Below are positions 13,324 through 24,653 of a stretch of 64,000 nucleotides of DNA, piece after piece. Made by a program: the position numbers and the translations under genes. Where the stretch lies: contig NC_045438.1 in NCBI RefSeq assembly GCF_002776525.5, positions 158,663,920-158,727,919 on the forward strand, written 5' to 3'. The number at the start of each line of letters is the position of its first letter. Within the stretch, counting starts at the first letter, position 1. Under the pieces are notes generated by a model, which was given only the letters and a program-made list of their open reading frames with translations, ran no database searches and was not told the DNA's origin. The stretch comes from Piliocolobus tephrosceles (Eukaryota; Chordata; Mammalia; Primates; Cercopithecidae).

Positions 13324-13365
13324 CTCCTTTACATTTCTTCATGAACCTTTAAAATAGGTTTTATT

Positions 13366-13664
13366 GGCTGGGCGCAGTGGCTCAGGCCTGTGATCCCAGC
13401 ACTTTGGGAGGCCAAGGCAAGTGAATCACAAGGTCAGGAGTTCAGGACCAGCCTGGCCAAGACGGTGAAATCCTATCTCTACTAAAAATACAAAAAAATT
13501 AGCCAGGCACAGTGGCAGGCACCTGTAGTCCCAGCTAGTCGGGAGGCTGAGGCAGGAGAATTGCTTGAACCCGGGAGGCAGTGGTTGCAGTGAGCCGAGA
13601 TTGCGCCACTGTACTCCAGCCTGGGTGACACAGTGAGACTCCACTTCAAAAAAAAAAAAAAAAA
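13366..13664 (+). mobile_element. Alu SINE
   Basis: GGCTGGGCGCAGTGGCTCAG ... CTCCACTTC followed by poly(A). Confidence 0.95.
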
Positions 13665-13800
13665 GTATTATCTTCTTCACGTTATTAGAATTATTATTTT
13701 AGAGAAGTTAAGTACTTTACTCAGGTTTCTATAGCTACTTTGTGATGAGGTTAATATTCAAATCCAGTTCCATCTGATTTTAAAAATTTATACTTTTAAA

Positions 13801-14635
13801 ACTCCTATACATTTTTCTTTTGATATTGTATTCATCAAATAGATATTATATGTCATATATGTACATATTACATATACTGCTAAATACAGTTCATTATTTA
13901 TGCCATGTGCATTTTCAATTCAAATGAATTCAGTTGAGCTATGCCTTCCTGAGCAGTGCTATGAGTACTATTACTCCAGACACTGACAGCAGAGCAGGGC
14001 TGCTACCCTCCGACTTCTTGTCAACACTGAATTATTACTTTTTCCTCATTCGTCTTCATTTTCATTTTAATCTGAGTTATATCTGAATTACACTGTTATG
14101 TCAGGATAAGATGTCAGACCCATATTGTATTTGACAGATGTCCATATTTTGCTAGAAAAGGCAAAATTAAACTTGATCTCACAAGAAAGTCTGAGTGTTA
14201 GAGTGCATTCTACACAAAATAAATTTATCGACCTGTTTAAACTCATATACACTGCGTATATTTTTCTCTTTCTACTGTTTTCAACATATCTGATAATGTC
14301 ACTGGTTTGGGTTGCATTTCTATTTTTGGACTCCGTACTGCCAAACACCTGTTTATCTAATACATACAATCCAAACGATGGTTTTAGGAAGGAAACAAAG
14401 AAGAGATCAAGCTATGTCCTTTGTTTCTTGATTTCAATGTCTGAGCTACTTATAGATGCCGTTAGAATCACAATGCGATTCTTTTCACTGAAATGTGTTT
14501 TCCATGGCCTGCAATGGTGACTACAAAATGAAAACTAATTTTGTGATTCAAAAGTACTTTCTTTGACTAGTTAGTGACCTCTCAGCTTTGTATAATAAGC
14601 AATTCTTCTTTAAAAGTGGCATTTGCCTTCCCAGG
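13801..14635. other. No gene seen
   Basis: AT-rich. The open frame at 14125-14520 lacks splice sites or recognisable protein features and I treat it as chance. Confidence 0.5.
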
Positions 14636-14639
14636 AATC

Positions 14640-14820
14640 TGACATATTCTCTTGTTTGATCCTCATAATAATTTGAAGTGGTAGACAGTACAATCTCTTG
14701 TTTTTATAGAAGTCATTTGAGGCCCAGAGTCTAGATAATTTATGAAATATCACAAAACTATAGATAGAAGAGCAAAAATTTAAGCCGGAATCTCTGCTGT
14801 CAGCCTGTACATAGCCCTGC
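14640..14820 (+). repeat. MIR-like fragment
   Basis: ATCCTCATAATAATTTGAAG ... TTGAGGCCCAGAG ... TAAGCCGGAATCTCTGCTG follow the MIR 3' half. Confidence 0.55.
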
Positions 14821-15054
14821 CTTCCCTCATCCTCCAGTGTGGGCAGCCTTACGTGTCTGGGAGGCTCCTGATGGCATGCTTCTGGCTAAGCTGTGAAGTT
14901 GTTTTTCTTTTCTTTTTTTTTCTTGTACTGTTCTGTTAACACATTACCACACAGCTCATCAATGTAATTGTTTTCAAAGCTAACTGCTTTTACATTATTG
15001 TTCCAATTATTAATAAAACTCCCATTATGCATAAAGTATTCAGCTATTTTCACT

Positions 15055-15180
15055 TATGAAGTGCTTTGTAAACATTTTAACTAATTAGGCCAGGCAAATA
15101 CCAGCAAGGTAAATGTTCTCCTTCTTTCTAACAGATTAGCTGCAAAGCTAAGTCACTTCCCAAAGCCAGAAGGTAAGCTG
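15055..15180 (+). repeat. MIR-like fragment
   Basis: GTGCTTTGTAAACATTTTAA ... GCTAAGTCACTTCCCAAAGC resembles a MIR. Confidence 0.45.
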
Positions 15181-16485
15181 CGATAATAATTGTGGCAAAA
15201 GTCATCCATTTCTGCTTCCCGCTCTGCTATTGTTGTTAAGTCCGGGACAATTGTTGTCCTTAGTTTTCATACATCTTAATTATCATAAAGCACTGGCCCT
15301 ATATTTATTCATCTTTGACTCTAAGAAACTTTCTCTTTGAAAAATAAGTGCATTCAAATATTGCACCCAGTATTTATGACTAGAGAATGTTAAGGAAAAT
15401 GTTATTTTCAAATGTAAAATTAACGTTCTAAAACAGACAGGTACAACACACATTGAATTTCAAAAAATGTATTTGTGAAAAGGCAAACAGACTTTGGCAT
15501 CCTTTGCCTCAGGTGGTGAAGTTTGCTTTCAATTTTCTTTTTATACTGTGTGATAAGTTTCATCGTTCCCTGCCCCCTCCAAAGCTTCTCTCTCCCATTC
15601 AGAGACTGTCATTGGAAATAACAGCCTAAAGAGTTTGGAGTCTCTTTGGATTCCTTCAACATACTTCAATCGCTGTTTCCTCATTAGAACATTTATACTT
15701 TTGTGCCTCAGTGGGAATGATCAATTATTTCAATGTCAGTAGTGGTAATATTACCCCTAAGATTTAGCAATTTTCAAAGATCTTTTAACTTAATTAGAGG
15801 CATTTGTTGTAAATTGAATTAAACCTGTTAAAAGTGCAACGTGTTATATTAAAAATATAATAGCCACGTTGACCAAGGAGACACAATTTTAAGAGGAAAT
15901 GTCCAGTTTAAAAACGTCAACATCAAAATAAAGTTGTGAAGTTTTTCTTTTCATCAGGTTTTCTAAAAGTTGAAAGAATGGATAACAATTTTATCCAGAA
16001 CATTTTATGCAAAAATATATGTACAGATACCTATGTAAAAAGATACACATTTCACAAAAATACTTGAAGACAAAAACAATAAAAGATTTGAGCATTTTAA
16101 CAATTTTGTTAAAAAATGAAACTGATGTCATTTATAATTAATGTGTTAATATTTATCTAATATCAACACATGATTATAGTATTGTCATAACTTATTTTTG
16201 ATTAATGCTCCTTCTTTCCAAATAAGTGCCTCCTTATCATGACATATTTTACCTCATTTTCTTTTAAGCATGGTGTCACAATGAACTTGTCCAAAGAGGG
16301 TCACATAATGATATCTGGTTGTACCTTTCTTCAGAAGCCATTTAGAAAATCCTAATGGTGGCTTTCAAATTTCTTAGGTACCAAGCACATACATTGGCAT
16401 GGGCTGTATGAATATTGAAATGGTAGATTATAGGAATGGGCAGAAGCAGTTCATAGTTTTAGCTGAAGCCATTTAGAAACCTACT
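15181..16485. other. No gene seen
   Basis: AT-rich non-coding sequence with no assigned repeat. Confidence 0.5.
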
Positions 16486-16489
16486 TATT

Positions 16490-16620
16490 CTAAAAATGTA
16501 TTCATTTAGTACCTGTTCATTTTCAAGCACCTGCAATGCAGGAGGCATGGTGCTAGCACCTGAGAACACAGCAGTGAGCAAGACAGACAGTTCCTGCCTT
16601 CACAGAGCAGTCACTACATC
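16490..16620 (+). repeat. L2-like fragment
   Basis: TTCAAGCACCTGCAATGC ... GGTGCTAGCACCTGAGAACA ... GAGCAAGACAGACAG match the usual L2 3' segment. Confidence 0.55.
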
Positions 16621-16722
16621 ATGAATATCAGTTTGCATTTTAAGTGAGTTCTGGGTATATGTGAGTGGGTTGTATACCTCCTTCCTGCCATCCCTACCAA
16701 CCCCCATGTAGTTAAACATGGC

Positions 16723-16915
16723 ATGAGTTGTGGAAATGCACAGTTTTGGCATTAGACAAAAATCAGGTTTAAATCTAGGTTCTGGTCTTGATCTGTCTCT
16801 TAATAGCTGTATGATGTAAAGCAAGTAAATTGAACTTTCTTAGTTGTTTCCTCCTCTGTAAAATGAGTACAGTACCATGTGTCCTCCAAACTGGCCCTGT
16901 AAATTAGATACATTT
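16723..16915 (+). repeat. MIR-like fragment
   Basis: CAGGTTTAAATCTAGGTTCT ... CTTAATAGCTGTATGATG ... CCTCTGTAAAATGAGTACAG is the MIR core pattern. Confidence 0.65.
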
Positions 16916-17355
16916 ATGAAAATCTCCCAGTGCACAGTGTATTCAATGCATAATAGCTGCTAATATTACATCAGTAGTATTGTCTATGTCAAATACTCTT
17001 TCTCAACTTAAAAACTCTTATTTATAAACTTTTTCGGAGAAGTGAGTGGAGGCACATTGTTTCCTGATTAAGTGGATTTGCAGCCATCAGGCAGCATATG
17101 GAAAAAGAACCTCTTCAATGGGTGCTGGAGTGTCAATTGCTTCAGCAATATAGTAAATTCCATGAGAAGAGAAAATGTGTATCATACTAGTCACCAAGAT
17201 TTTTATAATTTTTTAAAGTTTCAGGTCATTTTCACACCATTCTGATTGCTTCTTGTTATCATGTGTATGGCTTCAAATTTATATTTCCAGTCCTGACATC
17301 TCTTGAACTCCACTTCCATAAGGAAAACTGACAATTGGGAAAATTCTCTGGGCTA
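16916..17355. other. No gene seen
   Basis: AT-rich, no assigned feature. Confidence 0.5.
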
Positions 17356-17375
17356 TACCACTGCCATCTTCTTCT

Positions 17376-17671
17376 TCTTTTTTTTTTTCTGAGACGGAGT
17401 CTCGCTCTGTCGCCCAGACTGGAGTGCAGTGGCCGGATCTCGGCTCACTGCAAGCTCCGCCTCCCGGGTTCACGCCATTCTCCTGCCTCAGCCTCCCGAG
17501 TAGCTGGGACTACAGGCGCCCGCCACCTCGCCCGGCTAGTTTTTTGCACTTTTTGGTAGAGACGGGGTTTCACTGTGTTAGCCAGGATGGTCTCGATCTC
17601 CTGACCTCGTGATCCGCCCGCCTAGGCCTCCCAAAGTGCTGGGATTACAGGCTTGAGCCACCGTGCCTGGC
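17376..17671 (-). mobile_element. Young AluY, Old World monkey (AluYRa-like) type, with 17-bp TSD
   Basis: Full reverse Alu with few mutations and variant bases GTGGCCGGATCTCGGC, CACCTCGCCCGGCTAG and AGGCTTGAGCCACCG. Target-site duplication TACCACTGCCATCTTCT at 17356-17372 and 17672-17688. It is one of the main clues to the lineage. Confidence 0.92.
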
Positions 17672-17965
17672 TACCACTGCCATCTTCTATAAGAAGGTCA
17701 ATATGAGTTTATCTTTTTCCTCATCTTCTCCACTCCCCGACCAATGATTTTTTTCTAATATGTCCTCTATTCAGTCACCATTGGGTAAGCTACCTGAATC
17801 GGAAACTTTGGAACCCTTTCTGAATCTTTTCTTTCAGCCCTCATATTCAGTCTCCACATCCTGTCCATAGTAGTCGGACTTCTCTGGAGTACATTCCCTC
17901 ATCTCTGTTCTTCCACCACTTGAATTCTCTTTTCTTCAAAAACGCAGCTGTTCATGTTTGGGAGT

Positions 17966-18435
17966 GTTAGGGGTTAAATTGTATTCCCTGCCCCCCCCCC
18001 CACCATATATATATAGAGAGAGACATATAATATATATATATGTTGAAGTCCTAACCCACATTATCTCAGAATGTGACCTTATTTGGAAATAGAGTCATTG
18101 CGAATGTAAGTTAAGATGAGGCCATACTGGAGTAGGGTGGGCCCCTTATCCAATATGGCTGCTGCTCTTATGCATAGGGACACAGACATACAGAGGAAGA
18201 CAGCCATGTGAAGACTGAAGCAGAAATTAGTGGTATGCTGCTATAAGCCAAGGAGTGCTGGGGGCTACCAGAAGCTGGAGGAAGCAAGGAAGAATCCTCT
18301 CCAAGATGCTTTCAAGGGACCATCGCCCTACCAGCACTTTGACTTAAGACTTCTAGCCTCCAGAAATGTAAGAGAATAAATTTCTGTTGTTTGAAGTCAC
18401 CCATGTTGTGGTTACAGCAGCCCTAAGAAACTAAC
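17966..18435 (+). repeat. MLT1-type (MaLR) LTR with inner (TA)n
   Basis: Begins GGGGTTAAATTGTATTCCC, has ATGTGACCTTATTTGGAAAT and GACACAGACATACAGAGG, and ends AATAAATTTCTGTTGTTTG ... AACTAAC. A C-run and (TA)n/(GA)n microsatellite (17991-18042) lie inside it. Confidence 0.75.
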
Positions 18436-18619
18436 ATGGGGACAAAAGACTTCTTCCTTGTCTGAGACTTGCATTCTCATTTCAGGAAGCGTAGTGTCTT
18501 AGCCAACTTTCATGTTACTGTGACAACAAGGAACATCCACAACCACATGTCTGAAGACTCCAGAGCTCGGCCCCTGGTCGGGTATTACTGATAAACATTG
18601 ATGTAGGTCACCATGCTTT

Positions 18620-19130
18620 CCGTCCTTTAGTATGGACCCTCCCAAACCTTTATTTATTCTGCAGCCAGAGCAATGTTTCAAAAATGCAAAAATAATATTC
18701 CCCCCTTCCCCAAGGGAAGAAAAATGCAGTCTGCTGATGGTGTTGGGACAATGTCCAAACTCCTTTATATGGCATAAACTGGCCAGGTCTCTTCCCAGTA
18801 GTTCATATCTACCTCTCCAGCTTCACATTCTGGAAACATCTTCTCCTACTTGGACTTTCACCAGCCAGTTCCATTTGTTTTCAGTTTTGGAGACAGGATT
18901 TTTTCTTCTGAAAACTGCATAGTGTTGGAATGCCTTTCCAGTTTTCCTACCCATTTGTTTAATTCCTCTTTACCTTGTAAAGCTCATAAGAGAAGTCACC
19001 TCTGGCTAAGTTAGAGATCGGTCTATTCTATATGTTTCTTCATAGTATTTAGTACAACACTAAAGCACTTATCACTGGATTTTAGCTCTGTGTTTTACTT
19101 TTCTACACTCATCTGTCTCTACAAATGGAT
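18620..19130 (-). repeat. L2-like element
   Basis: Read backwards, the block has the usual L2 features: CAGAGCAATGTTTCAAAAAT, GGCCAGGTCTCTTCCCAG, GGAATGCCTTTCCAG, and CATAGTATTTAGTACAAC. Confidence 0.6.
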
Positions 19131-19198
19131 GGAAAATTCTGTGGGTGAGTGGGGGTGTTATTCTATGGTGGGAATCGAATGGTGGGAATCCAGAGCTC

Positions 19199-19745
19199 AT
19201 CTATATTAGCAATCTATTGCTGCTGGAGCAAAGGACTACCAACTTGTGACTTAAAGCAATGCACGTTTGTTATTTTACGGTTCTGGAGGTCAGAAGTCTG
19301 CAATGTGTCTCACTGGGCTAAAGTCAAAGTGTCAGCAGGACTCCCTTCTTTCTGGAGTCTCCAGAGGAGTTTCCTTGTCTTTTCCAGCCTCTAGAGTCTG
19401 TCTTCAGGCCTCGGATCATCTCCAGGTTCAAAGACAACAGTTTCCACCATCCTTCTCATGTTACCCTTTTTCTGGGTCTTTCTTGTGTTTTCATTCTGTC
19501 TCTTTTGCTTCCTTCTTCCATTTTACTTTTTTTTTTTTTTTTTTTTTAAAGAACCCTTGTGATTAGATTGGGCTTGACTAAATCATCCAGAATACTTTTC
19601 ATATTTTAAGCCCAGCAGTTAGCAACTTTAACTCCATCTGCTACTTAATTTCCCTTTGCCATATAATTTCGAATAATCACAGATTCCAGGAATTAAGGCA
19701 TAGAATATTTGGGGGCCATTATTCTGCCAACTGCACTATGATAAA
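19199..19745 (-). repeat. MLT1-type (MaLR) LTR with T-run
   Basis: + strand features AGCAATCTATTGCTGCTGG, GTTCTGGAGGTCAGAAGTC, CCTTGTGATTAGATTGGGC and GGGGGCCATTATTCTGCC are the reverse complement of an MLT1-like LTR. A T-tract lies at about 19529-19547. Confidence 0.65.
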
Positions 19746-22700
19746 ACCTGATATACTATATTGATTTAATGATAATCTGTTGAATAAGTTATACCCAATT
19801 CAACCAGCTTCTACAAAGGAAGAAATGCTTTTTTCTTTAACCTAGGTTCTAGGTAAAGATGCTCACTTTCAATCAGCCTAGGGTTTTGTGGTCGTTGGGT
19901 TTCTTGCTAAAGTGATTCAGTAGCTGATTGATGAAGAGTCCTCACAAAAAAGCAGGTGACACTAGTTTAAAAATTCTTTGTTACCAGTAATATTACTGAA
20001 GCAAGTGACTTATCTTATTTAGGCTTTAATTCAGCCTCTGGAGAAGGGAATGCCGAGGGAATATAATAACACCTTCTCCAACCATGAAATGATATGATAT
20101 ATGAACATTTCTTTGATATCTTCATGATAATGACTCCCTGAAAAGGTGAGACTATTAAGTCTTAGAAAGCCTCAGAAGTCAGTGAGGATAGCGACGCTCA
20201 AAAACTTGCTGATGAGTGGGATATGGTGGAAAAGAAATTAAGAAGTACCTAAATAAAAGAATTACTTATAGATGATTATAATGAAAAAAGCACCATAATT
20301 TTTTTAAAAATGGTACAACCAGAGTGTGTTTGGTTATGCCAAAAGAAAGGAATATGGAAATTTTTAGTGCCATCTATTGGTAGTGATTTTTAAGTAAGAA
20401 TTATTATGCATAATTGATGAGTGAATGGCTCTTTGTTTTATCCAAATTCCTAAGGATTCTTGTTAACTATAGAATAGAGTAGTTTAAGAATGCATTCCCT
20501 TTTTTATACATTCTCTTCTTTTTTTTCCAAAGCAGTTTTGGTCTTTTTTTATTATGATTACGTGGATGGATCATAGAAATCTTGTTTGATTTCAGATCTC
20601 TATTAGGACTGGACATGGAAGGTGGATATATGTGTGTCATTTGAAATGTGGCTAAAGTTCAGAGAAATAGGTTTCATTTAATAGCTGAATACTGGATGAC
20701 CTCACCATTCTTCTCACCCTCTGGCAGCTCACCCCCTGAGCAATAGAGGAGATGTCCGCATGAACTGAGAAGTAGCTGCTGGCCTCAATGTGATTTTGCA
20801 GTGATCTGTGTGCTCTGTGGCTTCCTTCATAACCAACAAATCAATTCCCACTATGCGTATTACACACCCCAGTGGCAGAGGCCATTTATTATCCTTTTGA
20901 TGGTCATACTCTTTGTACATAACCAAGAAAGATTACAGAGGAAGGAAAAGAACAGTTGCAATATGGATGAAGATATTCCACAATGGCACTGCATTTTATC
21001 ATGTAAGCCTTGCATGCCTATAAGGATACAAAAGATGCTCTTTTTCAAGACAATTTTTAAACATGGAAGCAAAATTCTTTTTAATGAAAAATGCTTCAAG
21101 AATGAGAAGTGAAGAGAAAGTTGTAGAGATAATTCTACAACAGTTCTAAATTCTATACATTTAGATTTCAAGGGCAAATTTAAAACAATTAAAAGATTGT
21201 CATATTTTGTTTTTGTATGGGCATTGTTAATAACACTATACTTGCCTAGTTTTGCTCAGTTAATTAGCTTTTGATATAGTCTTTTATTTGGCATCATTCA
21301 GTATCAACTGATTCCTTTATTAATTTCTAATTTGCAGTATATAAATTTCTAAATTCTCAATGATCAATTCAGGGATTTTCCTGACTCTTTGAATCCACAT
21401 GTATCTAATAATAGTTACCATTATTAGATAAATCATAAAACAAATATTGACTTGTGGTGACTAGGTATAAAATAATTGAATATTTTGAATTCGATGTAAG
21501 TGGTTCCTAATGAAATTTTAGTGTTATTTGTCCTAAATCAAAAGTCTGGTTAAAAAAAAAAGTACATATATCTGAATGTGAGTAGGAAACATTTTTATAG
21601 TAAAACTAATGGTAAAAGAATGACTTTATAGTGGGTTCTGTGCATACACACTTAAACTGCTTAGTCATTTATGTCAATGGATATGAAAAGAACAGTGGAA
21701 ATTTCCAAAGGTCAAAGAAGCTACTGTCTTTTCTGTTTTGCATCATTTGAGACTTTCCAGGTTTTTTTTGTTTTTTATTTTCAAACAACACAATGCCAAA
21801 TCTGCATTTGATTTTCCCTTCCCTTTGAAGAGGCAAAACAATGACAGAGTAATTAACTGAGGAGGAGATCATGTACAGGGTATTCTGCTTTAGCAGTGTG
21901 GAAAGTTCTGCATTTCATTTCACATGATGGTAAATGGAGTGAGGTATTTTGGAATCCCTTCTATAACAGAGTTAGCCCCTGACTACATTACTGTATATAA
22001 ACCAAACCTTCTTGGGGTCTGTTTCCTATTTAACTGTTCCTCATTTGTGTAATTGAAAAGAATGCTCAATGAAAAGACTGCATCTTGCTTTCCATTAGGT
22101 GACGGTCTACACCTTCATGGAGAAACACACACAAGAACAAAAAAAAGGAATTGTCAGTATCAGGTTCGGTGCCTCACTAGCTCTGTGCAGACCAAAAGAC
22201 TGTAATCGTGGTCTGCAACGCTAAGAGGGAATAGTAGATTGTCTTTTACTTGTTGTTTTTTCTTTATTTTTCCCCCCACTCTTGTTTTCATGATTTATCT
22301 TCTCTTCCCATGTCATGTCATGATATTTGATCTTCAGAGAACAATGAGCATTTATATGTAACATCTTTTGAATATGTCCATGAATTCCATTTCTTTGCTG
22401 TCCCCAGCACTGCTCTGACTTGCTGTGGTTCATCATTAAGTCACTGAACTGCTTAGTCTGTTACTAGTTTCTCCTTTGGTAACATGTTTATTATTAGGAC
22501 TATTTTTCATGGAGGAATTTACTATCTCATTCTGGAAAATCTTTCTAGAATAAAATTAAGCATGCTAATCCAGGAATTTAGAGACTAGTTATTATAAAGA
22601 TCAATTACTGGTTTAATAAAACACATGGTATATACCCATGCGATTTACTGCTTTAATTAAATATTTGCATATCCATATATATATCTTCAAAAATAAATGG

Positions 22701-22850
22701 AATCATATCATCATTCAGACAGGTTTTCTACATTTCTTGGGCTCCGTGGAAGCCCAGACTAGTTCAAAGTAGCGCTGGGAAAAATTAGGAGAAAGAGAAG
22801 CAACAGATTAAGTGTTCATTGTTTTGTGAATGTACCACAGTGATAATATG
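19746..22850. other. No gene seen
   Basis: AT-rich. Open frames at 20801-21112 and 20860-21177 overlap on opposite strands, have no splice-site context and no recognised protein features. Confidence 0.5.
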
Positions 22851-22854
22851 GTTC

Positions 22855-22990
22855 AAATTGTTTTATATCTGTTAACCTACTCATCATGCTGACTCTGAGA
22901 TATGGGTGCTATTACAAGCTTCTTTTTCCATGTGAGCAAACTAAGGCATAGAGAAGAGTTATATCCAGGCTGTCAGCTCCCAGAGATTTT
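22855..22990 (+). repeat. MIR-like fragment
   Basis: TTAACCTACTCATCATGCTG ... GAGCAAACTAAGGCATAGAG fits a MIR. Confidence 0.5.
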
Positions 22991-23487
22991 CGTCACAACA
23001 CTGTGGTAACTCTACTGTATACTACCTCCACAAATTATTTGGACTGAGTGGAAAATGCTTTCTGATTGTTCAGTTATTTTCAGATGGGCTCTTCATCTTT
23101 GCTCTTGCAAAAACTATAATTTTAGAAACTTTGACATCTCTCATCCTTAATGCCAAATATCGAGAGGAGATCAGAGCTAAATCAGAATATTTTGTATGAG
23201 ATCCTTTTATATTTTATTTCAACCAAAAATATCAGTATTGTGTTATGTAATGAAAAAGTTCTTAAGTTTTGAATTTGTATTCATAGATTCTCAGTGCCAT
23301 ACTGATAATTTCAATTTTTAAAATGAAAATTGATCTTTAACAAGTTACATGCAAATAATTTAATCTTCATGTAGAGAGATAATTGTGGGTGAGATAAGCA
23401 GGAATATATTTTAGATTTTACAAATAAAAAATACGTTTACCATTTACAGTAATTTATTTTCATGTTTATTTGTAAAAACTGTTCAAT
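22991..23487. other. No gene seen
   Basis: AT-rich non-coding sequence. Confidence 0.5.
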
Positions 23488-24245
23488 TATGTTAAAATCC
23501 ACATAACATAAAACTTACCATCTTGGCCACTTTTAAGTTACAGTTCAGTGGTATTTTCCCGTTGTTGTGCAACAAATCTCCTGAGGATTTTTATCTTGAA
23601 AAACTGAAATTCTATACTGTTAGCAACTGCTCATTTCCCCTCTCCCCCACGCCTGCCAACCACCATTCTACTGTCTGTTTCTATGATTTTGACTATTTCA
23701 GATACCTCTTCATGTAAGTGAAATCATAAGTATGTGTTCTTTTGTGACTGGCTTATCTTTCTTAGCACAATGTCCTCAGGGTTCATCCATGTTGCAGTAT
23801 GTGTCAGAATTTTCTTCTTTGTTAAAGGTGAATAATATCCCATTGTTTGTGTATATACATCACATTTTGTTTATCCATTCATCGACCAATGGACATTTAT
23901 ATTGTTTCCATGTCTTGCCTATTGCGAATAATTCTGCTATAATCATGGGTACACAAATATCACTTCTGGACCCTGCTTTCAATTCTTTTGGATATACATC
24001 CAAAGGTGGAATTGCTGAATCATATGATAATTCTATTTTTAATTTTTTGAAGACATACCATACTGTTTTCCATAGCGGTTGAACCTTTTTACTTTCCTGC
24101 TAATAGTACACAAAGGTTTTGATTTCTTCTCATCCTTGCAAACACTTATTATTGTGTATGTGTGTGTGTGTTTATAGTAGGCATTTTCACAGATGTGGGG
24201 TGGCATCTCATTGTGGTCTTGATTTGCATTTCCCTAATTCATGTT
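23488..24245 (-). mobile_element. Old L1 (L1M-type) 3' part
   Basis: Reads on the + strand as reverse L1: TCCACATAACATAAAACTTA (old 3' UTR), GTTCATCCATGTTGCAG, TGGACATTTATATTGTTTCC and the ORF2 end. The open frame at 23732-24082 is its antisense and not a gene. It ends about 190 bp before exon 1 at 24438. Confidence 0.85.
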
Positions 24246-24437
24246 ACTTTATGTTCTCCTATAATGTGAGCAATCCACTATAGCTAAAAGGAACATAAAT
24301 AGTTTTGAGTCCAAGTATTTATTTGGAAATAATTTTGATCAATTTTCCTTTCACAGTGTTTCACTGTTATTCTCAAAATATCCTACTTTTGGTTGTGCTC
24401 TAAGCACAGATTTTATCTACTGTTTCTTTGTTTGCAG

Positions 24438-24653
24438 CTGTTCTTCAGTTGCTGACAGTAGATCTGGAGACTTCTTCAAGCATCTCCATTTTGTGCTGGT
24501 ATCAATGTCTTCAGAACTTCAGTTATCTCAATGGCAAAGCCAGGGCTTCTGGTACATTATCCTGCTAAGGGTTTCTCTCTGGTTCCTGAGGCTCTACCTG
24601 CATTACCTGGGCCAGTGGCTTTTCCTCCAGGCCATTTCAACTCCTGTTACAAA
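24438..24653 (+). CDS. Internal exon 1 of 4, unidentified multi-pass membrane protein gene
   Basis: Seen: a 216-bp open segment after a pyrimidine-rich tract ending in TTTGCAG and before a GTGAGT donor. The first base completes a split codon; 71 full codons follow and two bases (AA) are left over, so both flanking introns are phase 2. The peptide begins CSSVADSRSGDFF and has one or two hydrophobic stretches around FWYIILLRVSLWFLRLYLH and QWLFLQAI, so it probably starts the membrane region. The left-over AA joins the first A of the exon at 27021 to give lysine. There is no repeat homology and no stop. Function is unknown to me. OFCC1 (ojoplano-related) crossed my mind as a candidate name, but only weakly; a protein search would settle it. 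The exon upstream of this one must lie before this point, and I could not identify it in the window. Confidence 0.82.

Larger units (their letters stand above)
12605..13800 (+). repeat. MIR SINE split by three Alus
   Basis: The MIR left part (TAATATTAACTGAGCACTAA, then ...GCTAATAGCTTTACATG at 12983-13005) and right part (13690-13780, ...GAGAAGTTAAGTACTTTAC...) lie on both sides of Alus at 12660, 13018 and 13366. Put together they read like one old MIR. Confidence 0.55.

Noticed and set aside
14125..14520. 131-codon open frame with hydrophobic stretch, possible further exon of the membrane gene
   Set aside because: No matching acceptor/donor pair and no phase fit with the exon at 24438.
20801..21177. 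Overlapping open frames of about 100 codons on opposite strands
   Set aside because: No splice sites, no recognisable protein features, no repeat of frame in neighbours; likely chance.
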